Shown in pieces: positions 9,115-17,271 of a stretch of 64,000 bases of DNA (the first letter of the stretch is position 1; each line of letters starts with the position of its first letter). Made by a program: the position numbers and the translations under genes. The notes beneath the pieces are model-generated. The model saw only the letters and a list, made by a program, of their open reading frames with translations. It made no database searches and was not told the origin of the DNA. This stretch comes from Terribacillus saccharophilus (lineage in GTDB: Bacteria; Bacillota; Bacilli; Bacillales; Amphibacillaceae): the NCBI RefSeq assembly GCF_002272075.1, contig NZ_NPBJ01000023.1, positions 124,001 to 188,000 of the forward strand. The letters are read 5' to 3'.

Positions 9115-9263
9115 TTCTCTTCCTCCTGAATTATGGATTTAAAGTAAGAACAAAATAAGAAGGGCGATCAATTAATTTTCGAATGAACAAAATATAGTAG
9201 TGATTATGGTGAATTACCTATGTATCTCCTCCATTTGCTTACTCCTCTCAATTTATCTACCTT

Positions 9264-9317
9264 ATTCTATAAGATAAAGTTTTCTTTCCTCTTACTAATT
9301 TCTTAATACTTTCTTAA
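9264..9317 (-). promoter_or_regulatory. Promoter with three 11-bp-spaced regulator boxes (site 2)
   Basis: Boxes TTAAG 9317-9313, TTAAG 9306-9302 and GTAAG 9295-9291 on the minus strand, again 11 bp apart, with -10 TAGAAT at 9269-9264. The distance from last box to -10 (21 bases) equals that of site 1 exactly, and bases around the boxes are also shared (TTAGTAAG, AAAGAAAA). This sits in the 397-base gap 9115-9511, which otherwise holds only the dipeptidase terminator. Confidence 0.72.
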
Positions 9318-9382
9318 GTTAATTTGTGTAGTGAGAGAGGAGATAACAGGATTACATCCACTTTGTTCTTTAGTTAAAGGTA

Positions 9383-9425
9383 AAAAAAATAAGCAGCCTT
9401 CAAAATAGGAAGACTGCTTATTTTT
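9383..9425 (-). terminator. Terminator after the M20 dipeptidase
   Basis: Stem AATAAGCAG / CTGCTTATT extended by CTTC / GAAG beyond a mismatch. T-rich tails are present on both strands; the minus-strand direction matches the dipeptidase. Confidence 0.8.
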
Positions 9426-9511
9426 ATTGCTTTCCAAACCAGACCTGCAGGCAAAAGAAGAAACAAAAATATGCTCCTTCTAATTCACCCACTGCCGGAA
9501 TTTAATAATCC

Positions 9512-10879
9512 TTATTCACTTACTTTTTGGTAATAATAAACAAGCGTCTCCATCCCTTTATCAAAGCTCTCAAGCGGGAAGCTTTCATTCGGTGAGTGCA
9601 GTCTGTCCTCAGGTGTACCGAAGCCAAGCAGAACTACTGGCATCTGATAAACCGTATCAATCCATTCTACAACAGGAATCGATCCGCCCATACGGACGAA
9701 GACAGTTTCCTTACCAAAAGCTTGGGTCAAGCTTTCCGCAGCTTTTTGGATCAGCGGATGATTCGGATCTACTTTATATGCTTTCGCTTTGAAAGGCTCC
9801 GGTCTCACTTCAACACGCACGCCAGCAGGCGCATACTTCTCGATATGTGCTGTAATTTTCTCCACGATATCCACTGGATCTTGTCCAGGTACGAGACGGC
9901 TGGTAATTTTCGCTGTTGCCTCAGCCGGGATGATTGTTTTCGTGCCTTCTCCTTGGTAACCGCCGTACATACCGTTAATTTCCAAAGTCGGACGAGCCAT
10001 TGTATGCTCCTTGGCTGTGTATCCTTTTTCAGAAACAGCTTCTGGTACACCGACTGTCTGAACAAAATCTTCACCTGGTGCTTGAGCCATCAGTTTACGT
10101 TCTTCTTCAGGCAATTCCTCTACACCATCATAGAAACCTTCTACTTGAACAACTTCTTCTTCATCCTTCAAGGAACTTAGGATATGTGCCAATGCCTGCA
10201 GCGGATTACGGACAGCACCACCATACATACCGGAATGCAAATCACGATCTGGTCCGTACACAGAGAATTCAAGTGCAGCTGCACCTTTCAAGCCATAAAG
10301 CATCGTTGGCTGCCCTGATTCGACCATGCCCGAATCGCTGATGATGGCAAAATCGGCTTGGAATTGTTCTGTCTGCTCATGTAATACTGCATGCAAATTC
10401 GTACTTCCGATTTCTTCTTCACCTTCGATACATACTTTTACATTGATCGGCAGCGCGCCTTCTGTTTTCATAAAAGCTTCGAACACTGCTAGATGCATGA
10501 ATACTTGACCTTTGTCATCACTCACGCCTCGGGCATAAATCCGTCCATTTCGTTCTGTCGGTTCGAATGGCTCGCTGTCCCAAAGCGGAAGCGGATCTGC
10601 TGGCTGGACATCATAATGTCCGTAAAAAAGTGCAGTCGGTTTATCTGGACCTGCACCAAGCCATTCACCTGTCACGATAGGATGACGCTCTGTCTCTTGG
10701 ATGGTTACCTTATCAAAGCCGATTTCCTTCAAATAGTCAGCCGTAAAGCCCGCTGTCTTTGCAACATCTTCCTTATATGTACTATCTGTGCTGATACTGG
10801 GGATCCGAAGATATGTATAAAGCTTCTCCAGCAATTTCTCCCGATTTTCCTGTAAATAAGCGACAACTTGATTCGTCAT
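9512..10879 (-). CDS. M20 family dipeptidase
   Basis: A 455-residue metallopeptidase of the CNDP/Dug1-like M20 group, which cuts dipeptides in the cytoplasm. Zinc-site motifs are visible: FYGHYDVQPAD (first His and its Asp), ARGVSDDKGQ (bridging Asp), IEGEEEIGS (catalytic Glu plus metal Glu), and a late RLHSPNESF His. The dimerisation lid lies between about 190 and 330. The ATG at 10879 was taken; a GTG nine bases earlier is possible. Single-gene unit with its own terminator. Confidence 0.9.
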   Translation of the reverse strand: MTNQVVAYLQENREKLLEKLYTYLRIPSISTDSTYKEDVAKTAGFTADYLKEIGFDKVTIQETERHPIVTGEWLGAGPDKPTALFYGHYDVQPADPLPLWDSEPFEPTERNGRIYARGVSDDKGQVFMHLAVFEAFMKTEGALPINVKVCIEGEEEIGSTNLHAVLHEQTEQFQADFAIISDSGMVESGQPTMLYGLKGAAALEFSVYGPDRDLHSGMYGGAVRNPLQALAHILSSLKDEEEVVQVEGFYDGVEELPEEERKLMAQAPGEDFVQTVGVPEAVSEKGYTAKEHTMARPTLEINGMYGGYQGEGTKTIIPAEATAKITSRLVPGQDPVDIVEKITAHIEKYAPAGVRVEVRPEPFKAKAYKVDPNHPLIQKAAESLTQAFGKETVFVRMGGSIPVVEWIDTVYQMPVVLLGFGTPEDRLHSPNESFPLESFDKGMETLVYYYQKVSE

Positions 10880-10995
10880 ATATGCCACCCTTTCCTTTTC
10901 TTACTAGTGTAGCATAAATCGGCTGTTTCTTGTTTAGCTTGTACCTGCCGGTGGAAACTAAACAAGAAATACACAGTTACGTCAGGAGGAGAACA

Positions 10996-11766
10996 ATGGG
11001 TAATGTATTGATTGTTGCAACAAACCACGACAGCCTGAAACAGACACCTCATACAACAGGACTCTGGTTCAGTGAACTGACGAATTTTTACGATAAGCTA
11101 AAGACACGTCATATAATGACAGTTATCAGTCCAAAAGGTGGTAATATACCTATAGATCATCGCAGCCTCACAGGTTTGTTCAAAAGCCATAAGCTGCGTA
11201 AGTACTACCGGGCTCCGGGGTTCAGAAGATTATTGGAGAACAGCCTTTCCCCAAAAGAAGTAAATGCTGCTGATTATGATGCCATTTATTTCACTGGAGG
11301 ACACGGTACGATGTGGGATTTCCCTGAAAATAAAGAGTTGCAGCAGATAACAAGGGATATCTATGAAAATGGTGGTATTGTTGCCGCAGTTTGTCATGGC
11401 CCCGCTGCATTGCTGAATGTAAAATTGTCTGACGGGACTTACTTATTGCAAGATAAGACAGTCACAGGCTATTCCGACCGTGAAGAAACAGCTAGTCTGA
11501 ACAAGCACGAAATTCCCTATAGCTTGGAAGAGCAGCTTAAAATACGGGCACTTACTTACCATAAAGCAAAAGTGCCTTTCAAAGGACATATAGAAGCTGA
11601 TGACAGACTGATTACCGGCCAAAATCCAGCCAGTGTCAAAGATGTTGCAACAGCGGTCATCAAGCGAATCGAACAAAAAGAATTTGCCGATCATCCTCGT
11701 TCCTTCCGCGCTGTACTGCGAATTCCAGAAGAAGAACAGATCCTAAGAAGAAAGCCAGCTCCGTAA
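10996..11766 (+). CDS. DJ-1/PfpI family protein (Hsp31-like class I amidotransferase fold)
   Basis: A 256-residue protein with the nucleophile elbow AAVCHGPAALL (catalytic Cys in VCHG), an acidic FTGGHGTMWDFPE segment and a following PFKGHIEADDRLITGQNPAS region. The layout matches Hsp31/YdeA-type DJ-1 proteins, reported to act as chaperones or glyoxalase III/deglycases. The ATG at 10996 follows AGGAGGAG. It is divergent from the dipeptidase and ends in a bidirectional terminator shared with mccB. Exact activity uncertain. Confidence 0.82.
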   Translation: MGNVLIVATNHDSLKQTPHTTGLWFSELTNFYDKLKTRHIMTVISPKGGNIPIDHRSLTGLFKSHKLRKYYRAPGFRRLLENSLSPKEVNAADYDAIYFTGGHGTMWDFPENKELQQITRDIYENGGIVAAVCHGPAALLNVKLSDGTYLLQDKTVTGYSDREETASLNKHEIPYSLEEQLKIRALTYHKAKVPFKGHIEADDRLITGQNPASVKDVATAVIKRIEQKEFADHPRSFRAVLRIPEEEQILRRKPAP

Positions 11767-11780
11767 TCGGAGCTGGCTTT
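11751..11780. terminator. Bidirectional terminator
   Basis: Perfect 10-bp stem GCCAGCTCCG / CGGAGCTGGC with a TAAT loop between two convergent genes. It overlaps the end of the PfpI-like gene. Confidence 0.88.
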
Positions 11781-11782
11781 AA

Positions 11783-12919
11783 TCAATCTTCCATTGCTTG
11801 CTTCAAATCTTCAATCAAATCTTCGCTATCTTCAATACCGACACTGATTCGGATCAAACCATCTGTAATTCCCAATTCTGCTCTGCGTTCCTGCGGAATG
11901 GATGCATGCGTCATTTTAGCGGGAAGGGAAATAAGACTTTCTACTGCGCCGAGGCTCTCCGCCAAAATGAAATATTTCGTTTTACGCAGTACTTGATCTG
12001 CTTTTTCAGCACTTCCTACATCAAAGGAGATCATACCGCCAAAGCCTTCTGCTTGGCTCGCAGCAATGTCGTGCCCTTTATGTTCAGGCAGACCAGGATA
12101 ATAAATCGTACTCACTCCTGGATGAGATTTCAGGAAATCGACTAACTTGGCACTGTTCTTCTCGATCGCTTCCATCCGGATACCAAGTGTCTTGATGCCA
12201 CGAAGAAGCAGCCAACTGTCCTGAGGTCCAAGTACAGCACCAGCTGAATTCTGGATGAAGTGCAGCTCTTCGGCTAGCTTATCATCGTTTACGGCTACAA
12301 GGCCCGATACGACATCGCTATGACCGCCGATATATTTCGTAGCACTGTGGAGAACAATATCTGCTCCTAAATCAATCGGATTCTGCCAATAAGGTGTAGC
12401 GAATGTATTATCAACAATCAGCAGCAAGTCGTGCTTCTTCGCGATTTCTGCCATCTTCTTGATATCTGTAATCTTCAATAACGGATTAGTTGGTGTCTCA
12501 ACATAAATCGCTTTTGTTTCTGGTTTGATTGCCTGTTCAACAGCTTCTGGTGAACTTGTATCAACAAATGTGTGCCCAAGCTGATAGCGTGTCAGCACCT
12601 TTGTCGCAAGACGGTAGCTGCCGCCGTATACGTCGTCAGTCATGACAACGTGACTGCCCGCTTCAAACAGCATCATAACAGAAGTGATGGCTGCCATACC
12701 GGAACTGAAAGCAAAACCAGCTTTTCCGTTTTCCAATGCTGCAATTGTTTCTTCCAATGCATGCCGCGTTGGATTGCCTGTACGGGAATATTCATATCCT
12801 GTATGTTCACCAGGTCCAGGTTGTTTATACGTACTTACTTGGTAGATTGGCACACTGACTGCACCCGTTTTTTCGTCCGATGTAATTCCACCGTGAATCA
12901 TTTTTGTTTTACGTCTCAT
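11783..12919 (-). CDS. mccB: Cystathionine gamma-lyase (MccB)
   Basis: A 378-residue PLP enzyme of the Cys/Met metabolism family. It splits cystathionine into cysteine, ammonia and 2-oxobutyrate, the last step of reverse transsulfuration. Visible motifs are YEYSRTGNPTR, the PLP phosphate loop FSSGMAAI, DNTFATPYWQNP and the Schiff-base Lys in HSATKYIGGHSD. It overlaps mccA by ATGA and is the last gene of the yrrT-luxS-mccA-mccB unit. Bacillus homologues also have homocysteine gamma-lyase activity. Confidence 0.93.
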   Translation of the reverse strand: MRRKTKMIHGGITSDEKTGAVSVPIYQVSTYKQPGPGEHTGYEYSRTGNPTRHALEETIAALENGKAGFAFSSGMAAITSVMMLFEAGSHVVMTDDVYGGSYRLATKVLTRYQLGHTFVDTSSPEAVEQAIKPETKAIYVETPTNPLLKITDIKKMAEIAKKHDLLLIVDNTFATPYWQNPIDLGADIVLHSATKYIGGHSDVVSGLVAVNDDKLAEELHFIQNSAGAVLGPQDSWLLLRGIKTLGIRMEAIEKNSAKLVDFLKSHPGVSTIYYPGLPEHKGHDIAASQAEGFGGMISFDVGSAEKADQVLRKTKYFILAESLGAVESLISLPAKMTHASIPQERRAELGITDGLIRISVGIEDSEDLIEDLKQAMED

Positions 12920-13842
12920 CCTAATCCTCCTTTGTATATCTGCTGGCTGAGGTAGCGCTCACTGCTGTCTGGGAAGATGGTGACAATCGTCGTTCCCGGC
13001 TTCGCATGCTCTGCTTCTTTAAGTGCTGCAGTAAAAGCAGATCCTGAGGAGCTCCCGACAAGCAGCCCTTCTTTGGCAGCCAGTTCTTTTACGTAATAAA
13101 ACGCATCGTCATCTGTAATGGTATGGATCGCATCAAAATATGCAGTATCCATATAATCCGGTAAAAATTCCATGCCTATACCTTCTGTCCGGTGCGAACC
13201 TGGATTTCCTCCATTCAGGATGGAACCCTCCGGCTCAACAATGACTGTCTTCACTTCCGGATTCTGATCCTTTAAATAACGCGCGGTTCCCATGAACGTA
13301 CCGCCTGTGCCGCCGCCGGCAACGAAGATATCAACATTACCTTCGAGGTCACGCCATATCTCCGGACCAAGCGTCTTATAGTATGTCTCTGGGTTTGCAG
13401 GGTTAGCAAATTGCTGCGGGCAATAGCTGTCAGGAATTTCATCCAGAAGCTCTTTCGCCTTTTTGATGGCACCTGTCATCCCATCGGATGTCGGTGTATT
13501 GATTACCTTAGCTCCAAGCGCACGCATCAGCTCTTGTTTTTCCTGGCTGAATTTCTCTGGTACGCAGAAGATTACGGAAACCTTGCGTTTCAAAGCAGCA
13601 AGTGCAATACCAATGCCCGTATTACCCGCTGTTGGTTCAATGATCGTACCGTTTTCCTTCAGTTTCCCCGTCCGGAACGCTTCGTCTATCAAATTGACAC
13701 CAAGCCGATCCTTCACACTTCCTCCAGGGTTATAAAACTCCAGTTTCGCAAATAAACGAACTCCCTCTGGAAGAGAAAAGTTCGTTATTTGTACAATCGG
13801 TGTATTCCCAATCAGTTCATGTACTGAATTATAAACAGCCAT
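12916..13842 (-). CDS. mccA: O-acetylserine-dependent cystathionine beta-synthase (MccA)
   Basis: A 308-residue fold-type II PLP enzyme. It joins homocysteine to O-acetylserine to make cystathionine. Seen are ELIGNTPIV, the PLP Lys in NPGGSVKDR, PTAGNTGIGIA, the glycine loop GGGTGGTFMG and VGSSSGSAF near the C-terminus. A plain cysteine synthase (CysK) is the close alternative; the assignment to MccA rests on the mccB partner directly downstream and on luxS/yrrT upstream. GAGGGAG precedes the ATG. Confidence 0.9.
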   Translation of the reverse strand: MAVYNSVHELIGNTPIVQITNFSLPEGVRLFAKLEFYNPGGSVKDRLGVNLIDEAFRTGKLKENGTIIEPTAGNTGIGIALAALKRKVSVIFCVPEKFSQEKQELMRALGAKVINTPTSDGMTGAIKKAKELLDEIPDSYCPQQFANPANPETYYKTLGPEIWRDLEGNVDIFVAGGGTGGTFMGTARYLKDQNPEVKTVIVEPEGSILNGGNPGSHRTEGIGMEFLPDYMDTAYFDAIHTITDDDAFYYVKELAAKEGLLVGSSSGSAFTAALKEAEHAKPGTTIVTIFPDSSERYLSQQIYKGGLG

Positions 13843-13851
13843 TTTCTCCCT

Positions 13852-14316
13852 CTATTCAGCGAAAACTTGACGCCATTCATCTTTTTTGGAAAGCATTTCT
13901 TTCGCAATCTCCTGCGCGCCTTCCAGGCTGTGGTTAGCTGCCCAGCCGCATTGCACTTCATTGCAAGCAGGAACTTCTGTAGCATCGAGCACATCTTGCA
14001 ATGTTTTTTCTAAAGCTGTAAGGATGTCATCATAGCTGTCATTGTTCAAGATAGAAACATAGAATCCAGTCTGGCAGCCCATAGGACCGATATCAAGGAT
14101 ATTTTCGATATTGTTACGGATGTTTTCTGCCATCAAATGTTCCAAAGAATGCAAACCTGGCATTTCCATATACTCTTTGTTTGGCTGCTTGAAGCGGATA
14201 TCGTATTTGTACACTTTATCGTGCGCTCCCTCTGTAATCCCAACTAAACGTACATAAGGTGCAGCAACTTTAGTATGGTCAAGGTTGAAGCTCTCTACGT
14301 TCATTTTCTTTGTCAT
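13852..14316 (-). CDS. luxS: S-ribosylhomocysteine lyase (LuxS)
   Basis: A 154-residue metalloenzyme that cuts S-ribosylhomocysteine to homocysteine and DPD, the AI-2 precursor. The metal-binding HSLEHL motif, [10 protein letters not shown] and the C-terminal metal Cys in [11 protein letters not shown] are all present. In B. subtilis the matching operon carries mtnN (SAH nucleosidase) at this place and luxS lies elsewhere. Here luxS takes that slot between yrrT and mccA, so the homocysteine it releases feeds the next gene directly. Confidence 0.95.
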   Translation of the reverse strand: MTKKMNVESFNLDHTKVAAPYVRLVGITEGAHDKVYKYDIRFKQPNKEYMEMPGLHSLEHLMAENIRNNIENILDIGPMGCQTGFYVSILNNDSYDDILTALEKTLQDVLDATEVPACNEVQCGWAANHSLEGAQEIAKEMLSKKDEWRQVFAE

Positions 14317-14329
14317 GATTATCTCTCCC

Positions 14330-14968
14330 TTACGCTTTTTCTGCTGTGATCAAGTAGACGAAGCGGTTCATTTGCTTAAATGTAACATGAAATCCATTCG
14401 TTTGGAAAATGTTACGAAGCACTTGCATCGTCGTATAATATTCTGTCGTCAAATCCTGGACAAGTCTGTCATAGCCCTTATCCTTCTCTTCTTGAATCAG
14501 CTGGTCACGGCCCTCTTCACTTGAGAATACCGTATCAGCAAATATTACTTTCCCGCCTTTAGGCAGCAGCTTTGCATACCTAGAGATTGCCTGCTCCTTC
14601 TCCTCGTCTGTCAGATGGTGGAAGGCCCATGTACTGACAATGGCTGAAACCTCATGATGAGGCTCAGGAAAGGAAAGAAAATCACCGTCCACTATTTGGA
14701 GCTGCGGAAATTTTCGGGATGCATGCTCCCGCATCTCTTTAGATGGTTCTATTCCAGTAACATTCAGTCCTTTTGCTAACAGCTTTTCGGAAAGATTGCC
14801 TGTTCCGACACCGAATTCCAGTGTGTTTCCTTCTGCAGCATCTGCGACTGTTTGCAGAATTTCGTTGTATTTATCAAATACTTCTTTATATTGTGGATCC
14901 TGACCAGTAACCGTATCATCATACGTTTCTGCCCATTCATCGAACATATCGATAAATTCGCGGCCCAT
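14330..14968 (-). CDS. yrrT: YrrT-type SAM-dependent methyltransferase
   Basis: A 212-residue class I methyltransferase. Motif I is [11 protein letters not shown], followed by [15 protein letters not shown] and the WAFHHLTD motif. YrrT opens the methionine-to-cysteine operon of B. subtilis; its methyl acceptor is not known, but it produces S-adenosylhomocysteine, the feed of the pathway. It is the first gene of the operon, downstream of a TTGAAT-N17-TATCCT promoter, with luxS starting 13 bases after its stop. Confidence 0.85.
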   Translation of the reverse strand: MGREFIDMFDEWAETYDDTVTGQDPQYKEVFDKYNEILQTVADAAEGNTLEFGVGTGNLSEKLLAKGLNVTGIEPSKEMREHASRKFPQLQIVDGDFLSFPEPHHEVSAIVSTWAFHHLTDEEKEQAISRYAKLLPKGGKVIFADTVFSSEEGRDQLIQEEKDKGYDRLVQDLTTEYYTTMQVLRNIFQTNGFHVTFKQMNRFVYLITAEKA

Positions 14969-15039
14969 TTCATCACCTCAAGTGTAATATCTCTTACATA
15001 TCCAAGTAAACGAATAAGGATTATCATGTTTATGACAGA

Positions 15040-15068
15040 AGGATACCATAGTACCCCAGTTTATTCAA
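15040..15068 (-). promoter_or_regulatory. Sigma-A promoter of yrrT-luxS-mccA-mccB
   Basis: Minus strand -35 TTGAAT (15068-15063) and -10 TATCCT (15045-15040) with a 17-base spacer, about 70 bases before the yrrT start. A TATTCC-N8-GGAATA inverted repeat lies 25-45 bases further upstream and could be a regulator site. Confidence 0.6.
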
Positions 15069-15092
15069 TGAAAAGTTATGATGTCAGTCATA

Positions 15093-15112
15093 TATTCCCC
15101 TTTTTAGGAATA
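15093..15112. promoter_or_regulatory. Inverted repeat upstream of yrrT, possible regulator site
   Basis: TATTCC at 15093-15098 and GGAATA at 15107-15112 form a 6-bp inverted repeat with 8 bases between. B. subtilis controls the equivalent operon through CymR, whose sites contain a GGAAT core, so a CymR site is possible. It also lies between two divergent genes (yrrT and the threonine aldolase). Weak evidence. Confidence 0.3.
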
Positions 15113-15187
15113 CAAGATCACAACTATAAAAATAGTGGAAAAGTTACAAATTCATACTATATAATAAGGAGGAGAGGAGTGGTCGTT

Positions 15188-16219
15188 ATGATCGATCTGC
15201 GTAGCGATACGGTCACCAAGCCATCAGAAGCGATGCGAAAAGCTGCTTATGAAGCAGAAGTCGGAGATGATGTCTATGGAGAGGATCCAGCTGTAAATGA
15301 GCTAGAGGAAACGGTTGCCGATTTACTTGGAAAGGAAGCCGCACTATTCGTACCAAGCGGTACTCAGGGGAATCAAATCGCAGTACTATCTCATTGCAAC
15401 CCTGGTAATGAAATCATCCTTGAAGAGGAATCTCATATCTTCCTCTATGAAGGAGCAGCTACATCCATTTTTGCAGGTGTGCAGACACGTACACTGAAAG
15501 GTCAACGCGGCGCGATATGTCCAGAAGGATTAGCTGCTGCGATTCGCAAGGACGATATTCATTTTCCGGAAACAGGCTTAATTTGCTTGGAAAATACGCA
15601 TAACAAAGCAGGCGGAGCTGTCATCCCAATTGAAAATATGATGGTAATTGCCCAAATAGCACGTGAACATCGAATTCCAATTCACTTGGATGGCGCGCGT
15701 TTGTTTAATGCCTCTGTAGCTTCCGGTATTAGTGTAGCAAAGTATGCGCAGCTAACAGATACTGTCCAGGTTTGTTTATCTAAAGGCTTAGGAGCGCCTG
15801 TCGGTTCTGTTCTGGCAGGGTCTGAACTATTCATTAATAAAGCTAGAAAATGGAGAAAACGTCTTGGGGGCGGCATGCGACAAGCCGGTATTCTGGCAGC
15901 ACCTGGTCTTGTTGCACTGCGTGAAAATATTGAGCGTCTTGCAGATGATCACGAAAATGCTAAGCTATTAGCAGATGGTCTTGCTGAGATCGACGGTATT
16001 GAAATATTGAATAAAGTCGAAACGAATATTGTACTTGCTGATGTACAAGGTACTGGTATGACAGCGGACGCTTATGTACAGCTGCTCAAGGAACAGCAGG
16101 TATTGGCAAATGCTTTCGGCCCTTATAGTGTTCGTTTTGTTACACATTATGACGTTGGTAAAGGGGCAATTAAGAAAGCTTTGGCAGTTGCTTCATCACT
16201 TTCGAAACAGCCAAATTAA
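15188..16219 (+). CDS. ltaE: Low-specificity L-threonine aldolase
   Basis: A 343-residue fold-type I PLP enzyme splitting L-threonine (or allo-threonine) into glycine and acetaldehyde. It begins MIDLRSDTVTKPSEAM, the family signature, and shows VGDDVYGEDPAVNELE, FVPSGTQGNQIA, the HLDGARLFNA metal/PLP region and the Schiff-base Lys in CLSKGLGAPVGS. The ATG at 15188 follows GAGAGGAG by 8 bases. It is divergent from yrrT and ends in a strong terminator. Confidence 0.9.
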   Translation: MIDLRSDTVTKPSEAMRKAAYEAEVGDDVYGEDPAVNELEETVADLLGKEAALFVPSGTQGNQIAVLSHCNPGNEIILEEESHIFLYEGAATSIFAGVQTRTLKGQRGAICPEGLAAAIRKDDIHFPETGLICLENTHNKAGGAVIPIENMMVIAQIAREHRIPIHLDGARLFNASVASGISVAKYAQLTDTVQVCLSKGLGAPVGSVLAGSELFINKARKWRKRLGGGMRQAGILAAPGLVALRENIERLADDHENAKLLADGLAEIDGIEILNKVETNIVLADVQGTGMTADAYVQLLKEQQVLANAFGPYSVRFVTHYDVGKGAIKKALAVASSLSKQPN

Positions 16220-16250
16220 AGAGAGGCTCCCACGTGGGAGCCTCTCTTTT
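16218..16250. terminator. Bidirectional terminator
   Basis: A perfect 13-bp inverted repeat (GAGAGGCTCCCAC and its complement) flanked by A3 and T4, between the convergent aldolase and yhcN genes. Confidence 0.9.
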
Positions 16251-16839
16251 ATCTTTCGTTATTCGGGAAGACACGATTCAGCATATTGCCGAATTCAAGG
16301 AAGAAGCCTTTTACTGGCTGACCTTCATCAATTTTGTTGTTGTAGTCCTCTGCCATTCCCAGAAAATCTGGATCTGCAGACACGTATACGTTGTCGATAT
16401 CTTCATCAACTGATTTCACTGCTTTTTCTACATCTTTTTTCATCTTGTCTGTTACTTCGTTGTTATTGTTATCACCAGTTGCTGTGTTTCCCATACCATT
16501 GTTTCCTGAATTGTCATTATCGTTCTTCATATCAACGGCTACAAAAGCATTGTTGTCAGTTGTAAATACATATGCATCATCTACACCTTCAACTTCTTTT
16601 ACTTTTTTAGCTACATCATCCGCAACTTGGTAACGCGGCTGCTGATCGTCACCATTTTTCTGGCGGTCATCAACATCCATCGTGTTGTCACTATTCCGGT
16701 GCACCAAGTTATTGTCGGTATTATTGTATCTAGTCGGTTCTACATTACCCATGCCATTATCTTTGTCGTCATTATTTTGACAAGCTGTAAGCGTAATGGC
16801 AGCAAGGGCAGCCATGCTGATTAATTTCCATTTTTTCAT
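16249..16839 (-). CDS. yhcN: YhcN/YlaJ family sporulation lipoprotein
   Basis: A 196-residue lipoprotein: signal peptide with lipobox LTAC (acceptor Cys 20), then a long Asn/Asp-rich low-complexity stretch with MGN repeats, and a C-terminal YhcN domain with VKEVEGVDDAYVFT and VDEDIDNVYVSADPDF. YhcN is found in the forespore inner membrane region of B. subtilis. A sigma-G type promoter lies directly upstream, which fits that role. AAAGGAGGAAAC precedes the ATG. Confidence 0.87.
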   Translation of the reverse strand: MKKWKLISMAALAAITLTACQNNDDKDNGMGNVEPTRYNNTDNNLVHRNSDNTMDVDDRQKNGDDQQPRYQVADDVAKKVKEVEGVDDAYVFTTDNNAFVAVDMKNDNDNSGNNGMGNTATGDNNNNEVTDKMKKDVEKAVKSVDEDIDNVYVSADPDFLGMAEDYNNKIDEGQPVKGFFLEFGNMLNRVFPNNER

Positions 16840-16873
16840 TGGTGTTTCCTCCTTTGATTTGCCATACTGCGCT

Positions 16874-16902
16874 TAGTATGTACGGATTTTTTAACCCTAT
16901 AC
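16874..16902 (-). promoter_or_regulatory. Sigma-G/F promoter of yhcN
   Basis: Minus-strand -35 GTATA (16902-16898) and -10 CATACTA (16880-16874) with a 17-base spacer. Both match the forespore consensus (GHATR, CATWHTA) with no mismatch. Confidence 0.75.
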
Positions 16903-16994
16903 AAAGGAGGAAGCGTGGCTGCTTATATCTGCCAGCAATGTTCCTGCTGATTGGAGAGATACTATCTATACCCTGACAGGAAGGGGATAGCGCA

Positions 16995-17231
16995 ATGAAA
17001 GTCCAGGATTACGAAAAAGCACTGCTATTTACGATTTGGGGACAGTGGGATGATCTGCTTGTCCTCATGGTACGCACGAAGGATGATCTGCTTTCCAAGC
17101 GGATTGAAATCTTCCTGCACGCCTTTCATTATCCCTCCGAACAGCACACCGTCGTGAAATCACATGAAGAGTTAATTCAATATATCGATCATGCTTTAGG
17201 TCATACAACTCTGTATGCTTTGGACATGTAA
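16995..17231 (+). CDS. YhdB-like small protein
   Basis: A 78-residue soluble protein without a signal peptide or membrane segment. The stretch LVLMVRTKDDLLSKRIE is what I recall of the B. subtilis YhdB family, and YhdB neighbours yhcX and spoVR there, as here. Function unknown. The ATG follows GGAAGGGGAT, and a 11-bp terminator hairpin directly follows the stop. Confidence 0.65.
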   Translation: MKVQDYEKALLFTIWGQWDDLLVLMVRTKDDLLSKRIEIFLHAFHYPSEQHTVVKSHEELIQYIDHALGHTTLYALDM

Positions 17232-17266
17232 AATAAGACTCGGGCACTTAGCTCGAGTCTTATTCA
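17230..17266. terminator. Bidirectional terminator
   Basis: Stem AATAAGACTCG / CGAGTCTTATT between the YhdB-like gene and yhcX. Confidence 0.82.
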
Positions 17267-17271
17267 TTCAC

